Origin: Nakaseomyces glabratus
Taxonomy: Eukaryota; Ascomycota; Saccharomycetes; Saccharomycetales; Saccharomycetaceae
Assembly (NCBI RefSeq): GCF_010111755.1
Contig: NC_088956.1
Coordinates: forward strand, 558,001 to 622,000
DNA: 64,000 nucleotides
Reading direction: 5' to 3'
Each line of letters starts with the position of its first letter. Position 1 is the stretch's first letter. Shown piece after piece: positions 1-9,166 of the stretch. The notes below the pieces were generated by a model that was not told the origin of the DNA, did not search any database, and was given only the letters and a program-made list of their open reading frames with translations. The position numbers and the translations under genes are program-made.

Positions 1-605
1 ACACCCTGTGTAACTTACCAATATAGTGGTGTCTTATATAATATGGATTTGTTTGTTATCTTGAGCGGGTTACACTTAGGTAGTAGTATATAATTGGATT
101 GGAGGGCTTTTATGCTGTTGTAGTTGTATTACTTGCTGTTTACTGTACTAGTATATATAATAGCAAGAGAATACCAAAGGGATTAGCAAGAGTAGACAAG
201 AAAGGTCCCTTCGCATATCTTCAATTAGTAGGCACATCAGCATTGTGCGCACAGGATAAGGACAGATCTTATGTTTTCCCCTTCAAGGGAAGCACAGAAT
301 TCTTTTGAAAAGTTATCTGAGTTTGCCACGTCCAACTAACAGAAAGATATATATATAAAGTGCATATTCATCGATGCTTCAAACATAGTTAAATAGACCT
401 ATGTAGACTACAATCTCACCACTTCTAAAGCACATATTCATGGTAACACGTCAACTTGAAGCGATGATCGTGTGGGTTAATGACCCAATCTGATGAATAA
501 CAGATGATTCACTGAGAACGATGAAAAGACACAAAACAAAGTTTCTCTACAAGCTGTCTCCGGGTAATTTTATTGCATGAGGGCCAAGAAAAAAAAGAGA
601 GAAAG
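1..605. other. Intergenic region left of the tRNA, no gene seen
   Basis: There is no convincing ATG-initiated reading frame here; the longest open stretch begins at TTG and resembles no family I know. In S. cerevisiae GCD6 (YDR211W) lies on this side of the tRNA-Ile(UAU) gene, so its flank probably starts outside the window. A Reb1-type motif (CCGGGTAA) sits at about 560-567, just past the tRNA terminator. A 7-bp inverted repeat (GTGTAAC at 8-14, GTTACAC at 69-75) is too weak to call an LTR. Confidence 0.6.
589..596 (-). terminator. RNA polymerase III terminator of tRNA-Ile(UAU)
   Basis: A run of eight T on the minus strand starts 9 nt past the 3' end of the tRNA. Such T-tracts end pol III transcription. 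Confidence 0.85.
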
Positions 606-749
606 TGCTCGAGGTGGGGTTTGAACCCACGACGGTCGCGTGTCTTGTGACCTGAGCCAGATTTAAGACCCAGAAACAGTAGTACAGTTAGCTCCCCAAA
701 GGGGGATGCCACTATAAGCACGAAGCTCTAACCACTGAGCTACACGAGC
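606..749 (-). tRNA. tI(UAU): tRNA-Ile(UAU), intron-containing
   Basis: The minus strand folds into a complete tRNA: acceptor GCTCGTG with CTCGAGC, discriminator A, an A-box region GTAGCTCAGTGGTTA and a T-arm GTGGGTTCAAACCCCAC. Anticodon TAT reads the AUA codon as Ile. The exons are 713-749 and 606-641, giving a 73-nt mature tRNA, and the intron is 642-712 (71 nt), inserted one base 3' of the anticodon as is canonical. The exons match my memory of S. cerevisiae tRNA-Ile(UAU), whose intron is about 60 nt, except for one T-loop base. That gene also lies next to YDR210W, so the tRNA position appears conserved. Confidence 0.96.
642..712 (-). other. tRNA-Ile(UAU) intron (71 nt)
   Basis: The insertion begins after position 37 of the tRNA, the standard site for the yeast splicing endonuclease. 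It contains a G/C hairpin (ATCCCC near its 5' end with GGGGA a few bases on). In S. cerevisiae the intron of this tRNA is needed for Pus1 modification of the anticodon; whether that holds here is inference. Confidence 0.88.
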
Positions 750-1246
750 ATTTTCATACACCTGAGACCTCCAAAGGTGGTTTTATACCCCTGTAATCAT
801 AGTTTACGTCAAGGACATCAACTAAATTCTAGGTAATATTGCTGTTCTAAAGTGCAATGCTCTTTGCATATTTTACTTATATTTGATAATAAACATGTAT
901 AAATCCGAGATAAGTGGATACAATATCGATCCGACGTAGTGACTATTTTTCAGTAATTCACAAAACTCAAATAAATAAACTTGAAAAGTAAATGGATATT
1001 AGTATTTATGATTATTAGAGGTAATTATACAATTTTATATGTTATCTCTCTTATCAATGCATAAAGGTTAGATCAGATTAAGAGAAATTTATATATGTTC
1101 ATTGTTTATTGGTAATTGGGAAGGATATAGGGCAAAGGGGTTGTGCTTCTGGCGGGGGTATTATATTGTAGAATGATGACTTAATTTTCTTTCATGATGT
1201 GTTTAGCTTATTGAAAAGTGTAAAACAATATAGTAGAAAAATATGT
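750..1246. other. AT-rich intergenic region, tRNA to CYSTM gene
   Basis: This stretch holds the 5' flank of the tRNA gene and the 3' flank of the CYSTM gene. It is AT-rich with no sizeable ORF, and I see nothing else in it. Confidence 0.6.
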
Positions 1247-1450
1247 TTAGTCACCACAGACCAATTCCAATAGGAAACAACAACATAGCAACTTCAAACA
1301 TTGGTCCATACAACTGCTCTCTTTTTGAGGTGGTGCTTGTTGAACGTACACAGGCTGTTGCTGGTAGTAACCTTGTTGAGGTGGTGGACCCTGTTGGTAG
1401 TAACCTTGTTGTGGAGGTGGAGGACCTTGTTGGTAGTATTGTTGACTCAT
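1247..1450 (-). CDS. CYSTM-family small membrane-anchored protein (YDR210W-like)
   Basis: This 67-residue protein has a low-complexity N-terminal part built from QQGYYQQGPPP-like repeats (residues 1-40). It ends in a compact Cys-rich hydrophobic module (residues 47-65, with CMDQC and LLCCCFLLELVC). That arrangement is the CYSTM family, whose members sit at the plasma membrane through the Cys-rich tail and are linked to stress tolerance. The repeats and the ending closely resemble what I recall of S. cerevisiae YDR210W, and its position beside MSS4 and tRNA-Ile(UAU) fits that gene. The ATG at 1450 starts directly with the MSQQ segment typical of the family. The molecular role is unknown. The upstream region is unusually GC-rich. 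Confidence 0.9.
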   Translation of the reverse strand: MSQQYYQQGPPPPQQGYYQQGPPPQQGYYQQQPVYVQQAPPQKESSCMDQCLKLLCCCFLLELVCGD

Positions 1451-2706
1451 TGTCTTCCCTTTCTTCGTGTGTATGTCTGATCTGACTAGTATTAAATAAG
1501 TAAACAGATATACTCAGATCAATTTACAATAGCCTCAGTTCAGAATATTGCATTTACTTTAAATACTATTTAAAAATTGTCAAAACAAAAAAAGAAGAAA
1601 TTTAAAAAAAAAAATGAAAAAGGAAAACAAAACAATTAGAAGGATCTTCACTTCTCGTAGCCATCCAGCCCTTCATCCTTCACGCACTTTGTTGTCCCTT
1701 CGCAGTCTACAGAGTGCCCAGTTCACCCATTTTCTCTCTTCAATCAGCGAAGAGAAGAGCAACAAAGAAAACTAGATAAGAGTGTTACTGTAAGAGGGTG
1801 AGGAACAGAGAAAGCAGATAATTTGTAGTGCAGGCAAACAATCCGATTCAGATCCAACGAAACAAAGGATTGCAAATTCGCAGAGAATGGCCTGTTGAAG
1901 TTTGTACTTTAAATTTTAATCTTGTGTGTGCAATTTTTGCCATTAATAGCAACCCCCCCATTATAAGCCATTACGATCTTCCCTTCTACAGCTTCTCAGT
2001 AGCATAAGCCTGGTCTTGGGACGAACCTGCTTTAATAGTACTTTGCATCGGTGCTTGGAAAATAGTGTCACCAGTGGAGGTTTATCCCAGGATTACCAGT
2101 AAGGAAGGGCCTCTCGATGGCTTTTTCTTAGCAAGCCCTCCCACTAAGGTGAAAGGGAGGGAGGGGAGTAGAGAAGAAAAGGCTACAAGTGCCCTTCACA
2201 AAAGGCAGACAACGCCACTGTAGAACCAGAATGGAAGAAGTGGGCTTCTCTAAATCACTACCTACTCGAAGAAGAAACCCGAAAGGGAACCGAGACTAGC
2301 AAAGCCTACATTTTTCAGAGCAGGGTAAAGACATGTGACTGGTGATCTCTATGTAGCAAAGTGCTTAAATAAATGGCAAATATTGATGAAGTTCATGATA
2401 GTAATATTAAACGCCAGGTCTATGCATGATGATCCGGCTCTCTGATCATAATTGTAAATCACGGTTGAGACAATTATTGACTTGTTTTTATCAGTTAAGT
2501 GTAATTTTCTCTTTATATGAAAAACTGGATATGGGTGTATTATTGTATATAATGTGTAATCTCACAATGTCTATGTCCAAAACATTAAACTCTGAATGGA
2601 AAAAAAATATGTTTCATCAGTTGTAATTTTCATGATCATATGGGAAACTTTATAACAAGAATATTTATTTTATTAATTAAATTGAGTCACACTATATAAT
2701 TAATTA
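1451..2706. other. Long intergenic region with GC-rich leader or promoter
   Basis: This 1.26-kb gap is the CYSTM gene's upstream region plus the 3' flank of MSS4, and no protein gene is supported. About 1640-2340 is clearly richer in G+C than the other gaps. It holds a 7-bp all-G/C hairpin (2136-2142 with 2155-2161), an AGGGG stress-response-type motif at about 2162-2166 and a C7 run at 1953-1959. It may be promoter, a long 5' leader or an uncharacterised RNA. Confidence 0.5.
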
Positions 2707-5241
2707 CTAATCTCTGTATCTAGTTTGATTAGGATTATCCGTATACCTGGTGGAAGGAGTAGGTTCAATAGATTCTTCTATGAACTCATAAAACCTGTGT
2801 GCATAGTCTCGTGGAGGAATGGCACTCACCACACTAAGGTCATGGCTGAGTCCCCTCCAGAATGTTTCTAGCTTCTTAATTAATGAGTAGTTCGTTAAAC
2901 AATCAATGATACCAACGAAATAGATAATTTTTAGGTCGTTGTTAAATTGATCTGATGCTCTGATACCTCCGTCATTTTGCTTGAAAAAATGTGGCACCAA
3001 AGTGTTTTGCTTGTATCCCAACTTGTCCAATATAGCAGCAGAAGTCACTAATTGTTCTTCTGGATCTGCAACACCTGCCTCTATACTTGCACGTTCCATA
3101 TCATGAATACCCAACAACAATGAGTAATCCATAGTATTTAATTTGGCCAGTAGCTCAACATCTTTCTTTAGTTGAACCAGAAACTTCTTGCTTTTTAATG
3201 GACCAAACATAATTTTTTGATTGGCCTCTAACCAATTCAGGTCCTTTAACACAGGGCGATACATGGGATCTTCCTCCATCCGTTTCTCGTCAACATTTGT
3301 CCTACGACCCCAGGTCGAACCCTTTAAATCAAAAGTCACATGCATATCTAAATGAGGTGGTAACAAGTTATTCATAACTAGGAAATATATTCTCCTATGC
3401 TTAATCTTATTTTGAAATGAAATTGGCATTTTTACTCTGTGAAGACCATAAAACTGACAAATCAACGTATCTGGATTAGTTTTGACATGGTTGTAGTATT
3501 CTTGTATGTGCTTTCTCAAGTGTATATGCTCTGAGTGGTGTATGGTTTTAATAATATATTTATAATCTCTTGAGAAATAGAAAAATGACCCACTTTTCCC
3601 GGGCGAGTTTAGTTCACTCAAAATATATTTGGAAGTCAACGAAACTAAATAGTCTGCTGAATCTAATCCAAATAGAGCCCTTAACTCTCTAAATACTTCG
3701 GGACAATAATCTTTGAATTTGAAAGCATACTGTGATGATGGGGTTAGTTCGTTGCCATGATAATCAAACGCGAGTTTCTTCTTAAATTTAAAGTCCTTTG
3801 GTGTTAAAGGCTTCATTATACCAGAACATCTAGAGACAGCCACACGTATACCAGTCAACATATTATATGCGATTATGAAATTAACGTGCCCTTCACTGAC
3901 TTTATTACCAATCAGGACTCTATCGTCATCAACAATAACCGAACGCCTCTTCCTTTTCATTTCACGTTTCTGTAATAAGAGTTCCCTCATTTTCTGAATT
4001 TCTACTGTTGCTGATTGTGACCTTTTCAACATACCCCCATCATTCGAGCTATTTCTAGCATCATTGTTCTCATAATTTCTTGTAGTATTGACAGCAGGCA
4101 ATGGGGGGAGTGAAGTTGTTGATACTGATGTTAATGTATTACTTTGAATTGGTGAATGATTAGCACCAGTTTTTGCAGCAGGACTATTCTGTTGCACATG
4201 CTTGTGTAAATGAGTTGGCAAAGAGATAATTGAATGATTGGTATACTTATGCACATCATTAAGGGTCAATGAGTGGCTTGCCTTGGAATTTCTATGAGAG
4301 CTTGTACTTGTTACAATTGGGTGTATTTGGGAATGATTAGATGATTGAATTTTTAGGTTGGGAATATGAATTGAATCTAATGTACTTCTTCTTGATGATG
4401 ATCTTCTTGAAGTTGAAGTATTTAGTAGAATGCTACTTCGCCTTGTCGGTACCTCGTGTTGCTTGCTTCCTGATGAGGTTACTCTATTAGTTATCTTTCC
4501 AGTTTTGCTATGGCGTTCATCATTTACGTTTGGAGATCCCATGCTATGATTAGTTTCTGGTAGGTCGGTTACATGGTCTTGATCCAAGGTGTCATTATTT
4601 TGATTAATTTTGAATTCATCGTCATCTTCATGAATACTTTGAATATACGAATCTGTGTGTACCAATTTGGTATTTTCGTCGGCAATAAGGTCTAGTAACT
4701 CTTCTTGCTCTTGATCATGATATTGTTTTTCGATTTCAATGCTCTTTCTTTTTATAGCTTTCAGATCATTTATCATCTGCTGGTTTAATATGACTTGTTT
4801 TTTATCGGACTCCGAGGTGCCTTCTTTGTCTTTGCTGTTTACTGACCGTTGCTCTTTTATCAATGGTCTGTCATCTATTTTCTTGGCTCTTGCATTCATT
4901 TCATTTATTTTTTGACTCGAGTCGCCATTTCTAGGTATCAGTAAGCCCGTATTCTTGTTTGCAGCTTCCGATTGTCCAGTAGTCTCTGCAGGTCGGCTTG
5001 GGTCCACTTTAATAGCGTCGCGGTCTTTGTTCAGATCACGCGGCTTCCCCATATCTTCGATAGATGTAGGCGTAGATGATTCATGCACGCGATCGTACAG
5101 ATCTTCGTCTTCTTCCTCGCCGTCTTCTTTCTCGCTCTTTCGCCTCCAGCCTATGTTTTTGTGATCTCCGTCTCTGTTCGGTATAGCTTGATTCTGGTGT
5201 GCCACATTCTGCGAATTGCTTCCTTTATCCAACACAAGCAT
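2707..5241 (-). CDS. MSS4: Phosphatidylinositol-4-phosphate 5-kinase
   Basis: This 844-residue protein makes PI(4,5)P2 at the plasma membrane from PI4P, controlling actin organisation and endocytosis. The N-terminal half is disordered, with Ser, Asn and acidic stretches. The PIP-kinase domain fills roughly residues 460-825. It shows the glycine-rich GKSGSFFYF loop followed by IIKT with the ATP-binding Lys, the DLKGS motif, and the catalytic [11 protein letters not shown] motif starting at residue 704. S. cerevisiae Mss4 is about 779 residues, the extra length here lying in the variable N-terminus. The start is the first ATG of the frame. Its neighbours (CYSTM gene, UME6) match YDR210W and YDR207C around YDR208W. 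Confidence 0.96.
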   Translation of the reverse strand: MLVLDKGSNSQNVAHQNQAIPNRDGDHKNIGWRRKSEKEDGEEEDEDLYDRVHESSTPTSIEDMGKPRDLNKDRDAIKVDPSRPAETTGQSEAANKNTGLLIPRNGDSSQKINEMNARAKKIDDRPLIKEQRSVNSKDKEGTSESDKKQVILNQQMINDLKAIKRKSIEIEKQYHDQEQEELLDLIADENTKLVHTDSYIQSIHEDDDEFKINQNNDTLDQDHVTDLPETNHSMGSPNVNDERHSKTGKITNRVTSSGSKQHEVPTRRSSILLNTSTSRRSSSRRSTLDSIHIPNLKIQSSNHSQIHPIVTSTSSHRNSKASHSLTLNDVHKYTNHSIISLPTHLHKHVQQNSPAAKTGANHSPIQSNTLTSVSTTSLPPLPAVNTTRNYENNDARNSSNDGGMLKRSQSATVEIQKMRELLLQKREMKRKRRSVIVDDDRVLIGNKVSEGHVNFIIAYNMLTGIRVAVSRCSGIMKPLTPKDFKFKKKLAFDYHGNELTPSSQYAFKFKDYCPEVFRELRALFGLDSADYLVSLTSKYILSELNSPGKSGSFFYFSRDYKYIIKTIHHSEHIHLRKHIQEYYNHVKTNPDTLICQFYGLHRVKMPISFQNKIKHRRIYFLVMNNLLPPHLDMHVTFDLKGSTWGRRTNVDEKRMEEDPMYRPVLKDLNWLEANQKIMFGPLKSKKFLVQLKKDVELLAKLNTMDYSLLLGIHDMERASIEAGVADPEEQLVTSAAILDKLGYKQNTLVPHFFKQNDGGIRASDQFNNDLKIIYFVGIIDCLTNYSLIKKLETFWRGLSHDLSVVSAIPPRDYAHRFYEFIEESIEPTPSTRYTDNPNQTRYRD

Positions 5242-6164
5242 CGAGAGAGTGTATCAGTGCGCGAATATACGAACCAGGGAAGAGTGTAGAAAGGTGGAAT
5301 ATTCTATGCTCAATTAACAAAAAGACAGAAGTAGAATTTTCGTATGCTCCAAGTTTCGATTCTCTTGTATTCTCACTCACAAATAAATAATTAGGGAAGA
5401 TATTAGGTAGCAATTGCCCACAGCTTTGCTCTTTTTGTTTGTAAGGATGTCTTACTGGAGACCAAGGAATTATTATTCTATTTTCTATTTATATGCCAAA
5501 TCCCAAATCCCAAATCCAAAGAGATCAAGAAAAAAGAAAAACCTTCCCAACGTTAAATACCCTATCTGGAGTAGTGTAGTCCTATACCACAAAGCGACAA
5601 ACGTATCTAAATGAATACTGAGTCTCAGGCTATTTATGATTCCCAGTAAGGCGATGAATGCTATTATTATTATTTTCTTCTTGTTGTTTGTGTTATTTAT
5701 TGATATAATACTGTACGATTAATCAAAATATATAACTGGGATCCAATTGATTAGCACACACACAAGGCCAAAGAATAGAGGTATGCACAGATACAATACT
5801 TTACAAGTACTATATAACCACCCAGGAACAATCAAACGCACTAGTTAATGTTATATATCCAAACAAAAAGAAGTATGGCATTTAGAGCTGGGAGTGGCAG
5901 TGTACTATAACTATCAATACCAGGACAATGGGGGGGTTTGAGAGATGGACGTCTGCCACGACAACAGCCCTCGGCACCGTAGAAGTAGGAAGCCAAAAAA
6001 ATCCTTTCTGAAATAGAAAAGGAAGAAACCGGAAACAATCGGCAATCGGAAATGCCAATGGGTAAGACGGAAACAATCGGCCGCGAGTACCGTTCGACGC
6101 ACAAAAACACGAGAACACCGCCAGCATACACAAATTTTCAAAGAGAGTTAACAACAAACAAAAT

Positions 6165-6172
6165 CCGGGTAA
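6165..6172 (+). promoter_or_regulatory. Reb1-type binding site
   Basis: CCGGGTAA is an exact match to the consensus of the general regulatory factor Reb1, placed in the MSS4/UME6 divergent region. Function is inferred from the motif only. Confidence 0.5.
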
Positions 6173-6269
6173 AGTGCTTCTCCAAACTCTTTTTCGCTCT
6201 GGGTAAATGGGAGTCACCAGACACGTTGAAGAAAACGCGAACTTTTTTTTGCCTGCACTTTGTTCTGTT

Positions 6270-6318
6270 GCCCAGTAGCCCAGTAGCCCAGTAGCCCAGT
6301 AGCCCAGTAGCCCAGTAG
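6270..6318. repeat. Tandem 8-bp repeat, six copies
   Basis: Six perfect copies of GCCCAGTA run head to tail from 6270 to 6317, followed by a decayed copy starting GTCCAGG. The repeat lies in the UME6 upstream region about 590 bp before the ATG. Copy number is likely to vary between strains. Confidence 0.95.
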
Positions 6319-6905
6319 TCCAGGTGCTCCGCTGGTCTCTTTGTCTTTCTGTGCATGTCTGTGTGTGCTACAACTCACAGGGAGGTAACCTTTTGGTTTG
6401 GCAGGATCCAGAGAAAGAGACGGACAAAATGTCCCCTGTCTAGCAACTGCTTTGCACTGCTCCTTGTGTGTACGCTTACCAGGTCCTCTTGGCACTCCTG
6501 TTGTACGCCTGTCCTGCAACTGTTCACTTGGTAGTGCAGTACGGGAAAAGGGCTATGGAGGGGAATTGAGCAAAAAAAAAAAAGTTGGACCCAGGCGTTG
6601 GGCGGCGTGCCTCGGTAGCACATAGTGGGGAGAGGGAGAGGGGTGGAGAACTGTAGTTATAAATTGCATTAGTAGCAAAACAGCAGATCCTGGGATTATA
6701 TCAGCTCTTGCCAGCGAGAAGTTTTCACGAGAGCTGCTTTACGATAGGAGGTGCAAGAAACGTTAAGCAAACGGGTGCCGCTCAAAGATATACTGTACTG
6801 GAGAAAGGAAAAAAAAATATTAAGCTACACTTCTTGTAAGGCACGAGGCTAGGACACTTTTGAACAGGGCCAACGTTGTATAGAACACGAGCATTTGAGG
6901 ATTAA

Positions 6906-8711
6906 ATGGACACGCAAGGAGATTTGGTTCCCACAAAATGCACGTCGGCGCCTAATAACACGCCTGTTGACTCTTACACGACGTCTCCACAGCCGGAGAT
7001 GAAGAGCAGCAGCGTTATTGACATTGCGATGGAGGATGACGACGAGGATGACGACGAGGACGAAGAGGAGGAAGAAGCGAACGAGGAAGAGGACGCACAG
7101 AGCAACGATACTACACCTGTAGAGAGCAGGGATCAAGATAGCACGGCGGCTAACAGTGATTCTGCGGCTAGCCCATCGGATACAGCTGATCCCGCACCTG
7201 TACATTCAGCTGACCATGAAGGTGTCTCCAGTGTTTCCCACACTGAAGAGGAACAAATCGGCGCAGAAAATGCCGTAGCTGATCCCGCCGACGGAACACT
7301 TCCAAACGCGGAAGGTGTTCAAGTACCTTCTAACGAAATACCGCCCACTGGAAAAGCAGCCGATGACGTACCACTTTCTAATCACGTGGAGGAGGACAAA
7401 TCGGATGGTAATGGAAATGAAGCGAAAGAGAACGTCGATACGCCGCAGGTCAATGGAGGCGAGGCCACAGAGGCTCCTGTGAATACCGAAGATGCAAGCA
7501 CCACTGACACTGCAAATACTGACGGAATGAAAGAAACTAATGGCGGTGTTGCGGGTGATGCAAACTCCAATACAGTTAAACTTGAAGTTGGTGATGAGGG
7601 CTACGTACCTCCACCGCCACCTAAATATATCAACTCTAAATTGGACGGGCTGAGATCAAGGCTCCTGCTTGACCCTAAGGAGAACAAACAGACTCCTAGA
7701 CACGATGAGGATGTAGCTCAGGTGCTCTCCAACATGAGATCATCTCCTTTCAGCCCTTCTTCCAACAGACTGACGCCTACGTCTGCGTCTTCGTCTTCGT
7801 CAAGTGACAAACATCATTACCACTTCACAAGTACATTAAGCAGCAGTAGCATTCTAGGGAGACCTTTGCTGTTCAGAAGCGAGAACTCCAGTCCAGATTT
7901 CGGAAGTCCAATTGGAACAGAAAACCATATTGATACAAGTGATGAAAAGAGCCCCAACATGATCTCTGAAACTAAATCAGAAATTAGCCAAAATGAAACG
8001 TCTTCTTTAGATGATGGCGAATCTTCGAAAGAAGCAGAGACAACAGTTAGCAAACCATCTACTGATAATATTACCACCGCAGAAAGCGCGAGTGAAACGA
8101 GCACAGGAAACACTGTTGCTGAGAATGGAAAGGATGAAGTAGTGAAATCTGAGACGGATGAAATCGAAGACAAAGAGAAAGCTGAAAAATTAACTAGATT
8201 TAGATCTAAAATAAAGGAAGCTGAACGAATACTAAGGGAACAGAAAACAAGAAATATAACATGGATCAAAAGTGGCAAGAGAATAAATCGGGAATCAAGC
8301 ACTCATGACAGTTCCAACTCTTCTATACCAAAAAGACTAAAAACCGAACCTTCGACAACAATAGACAAACAAAGAAAAATCAAACTGAATAAAGCACCTG
8401 GAGCTGATAACAAGCCTCCAATATCCGCTGCCAGCAAGGTAAAGAAAGAGGGTGAAAGAAAAAGAAAACCTGCAACGAGATCACGTACCGGCTGTTGGAT
8501 TTGTAGATTAAGAAAGAAGAAGTGTTCTGAAGAAAAACCCGCCTGCTTCAACTGTCAAAGATTAAATCTAGATTGTTACTATGATGCCTTCAAACCTGAC
8601 TTTGTTGCTGATCCTGTTGTGAGAAAACAAAAGATGGATGAAATTAGGATGAAAACCAAAGAGGCCAAACGACAAGCAATGAAAAAGAAAAACGCAAGAC
8701 CTGCACCTTGA
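6906..8711 (+). CDS. UME6: Zn2Cys6 transcriptional regulator of URS1 genes
   Basis: This 601-residue regulator binds URS1 (TAGCCGCCGA) and represses early meiotic and metabolic genes by recruiting the Sin3-Rpd3 deacetylase and Isw2. The C-terminal binuclear zinc cluster has all six cysteines with CX2CX6CX6CX2CX6C spacing (C530, C533, C540, C547, C550, C557). A basic tail follows, ending 18 bases before position 8730. Residues about 39-62 are a dense Asp/Glu run, and the middle is Ser/Thr-rich and disordered. S. cerevisiae Ume6 is longer (836 residues); the DNA-binding end is the conserved part. The ATG follows AAAT and is the first in frame. Position between MSS4 and EBS1 matches YDR207C. Confidence 0.93.
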   Translation: MDTQGDLVPTKCTSAPNNTPVDSYTTSPQPEMKSSSVIDIAMEDDDEDDDEDEEEEEANEEEDAQSNDTTPVESRDQDSTAANSDSAASPSDTADPAPVHSADHEGVSSVSHTEEEQIGAENAVADPADGTLPNAEGVQVPSNEIPPTGKAADDVPLSNHVEEDKSDGNGNEAKENVDTPQVNGGEATEAPVNTEDASTTDTANTDGMKETNGGVAGDANSNTVKLEVGDEGYVPPPPPKYINSKLDGLRSRLLLDPKENKQTPRHDEDVAQVLSNMRSSPFSPSSNRLTPTSASSSSSSDKHHYHFTSTLSSSSILGRPLLFRSENSSPDFGSPIGTENHIDTSDEKSPNMISETKSEISQNETSSLDDGESSKEAETTVSKPSTDNITTAESASETSTGNTVAENGKDEVVKSETDEIEDKEKAEKLTRFRSKIKEAERILREQKTRNITWIKSGKRINRESSTHDSSNSSIPKRLKTEPSTTIDKQRKIKLNKAPGADNKPPISAASKVKKEGERKRKPATRSRTGCWICRLRKKKCSEEKPACFNCQRLNLDCYYDAFKPDFVADPVVRKQKMDEIRMKTKEAKRQAMKKKNARPAP

Positions 8712-9166
8712 AAGAAAACGGTGATTATTACAATTTTATATGTCGGACATTTTACTTGAGCAAATATTTTTTTGTTTTGAATAATCAACTATGGTCTTTA
8801 TAACCTCATATAAATAACATACAGTACACTTTAGTAACTTTTTAAAATTGTATTTAGGGAAATAAACATAAATGTATTATATTATCATAAAGCAAAGAAT
8901 TTTAGGTTAAATACTTTATCCTAATATGCATTGGGTAATAATTATTTTGCAGTTGCACCAAGGGCAGCTAAACATTAACAACAGCACCTGTAAATACAAA
9001 TTTTGGTATAAGACAGGTTTGTAAATATTTTCAATATACACAGAAACCCAAACACAAAATAAAAAATCAATTCCGATATTGATATGATTTTATGCGGGAA
9101 TGGGGAATTAGAGGCAGATGTACCAATTCATTGATTAAACTGTTTTTGTTACAAACTTATCATTGT
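8712..9166. other. Convergent 3' flanks of UME6 and EBS1
   Basis: AT-rich sequence between two convergent stop codons. It should hold the 3' UTRs and poly(A) signals of both genes; no ORF or repeat of note is visible. Confidence 0.6.

Larger units (their letters stand above)
5242..6905. promoter_or_regulatory. Divergent upstream region of MSS4 and UME6
   Basis: This 1.66-kb gap separates the divergent starts of MSS4 and UME6. No ORF in it looks real. It contains a Reb1-type site CCGGGTAA (about 6165-6172), a 13-bp direct repeat CGGAAACAATCGG (about 6030-6042 and 6068-6080), an 8-bp tandem repeat (6270-6318) and a G7 run (5930-5936). An upstream region of this length suggests complex control or a long 5' leader of UME6, which is inference. 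Confidence 0.6.

Noticed and set aside
1..300. Possible LTR fragment near the tRNA gene
   Set aside because: Retroelements often insert near tRNA genes, but I see only a 7-bp inverted repeat and no TG...CA-bounded element, primer-binding site or coding remnant.
1243..1485. 80-codon plus-strand ORF over the CYSTM gene
   Set aside because: It is the antisense shadow of the QQGYY/PPP repeats of the minus-strand gene, which is a recognisable family member.
2426..2520. Box C/D snoRNA-like motif (ATGATGA followed by CTGA)
   Set aside because: The two boxes are only about 8 nt apart, and no second CTGA with a closing terminal stem follows.
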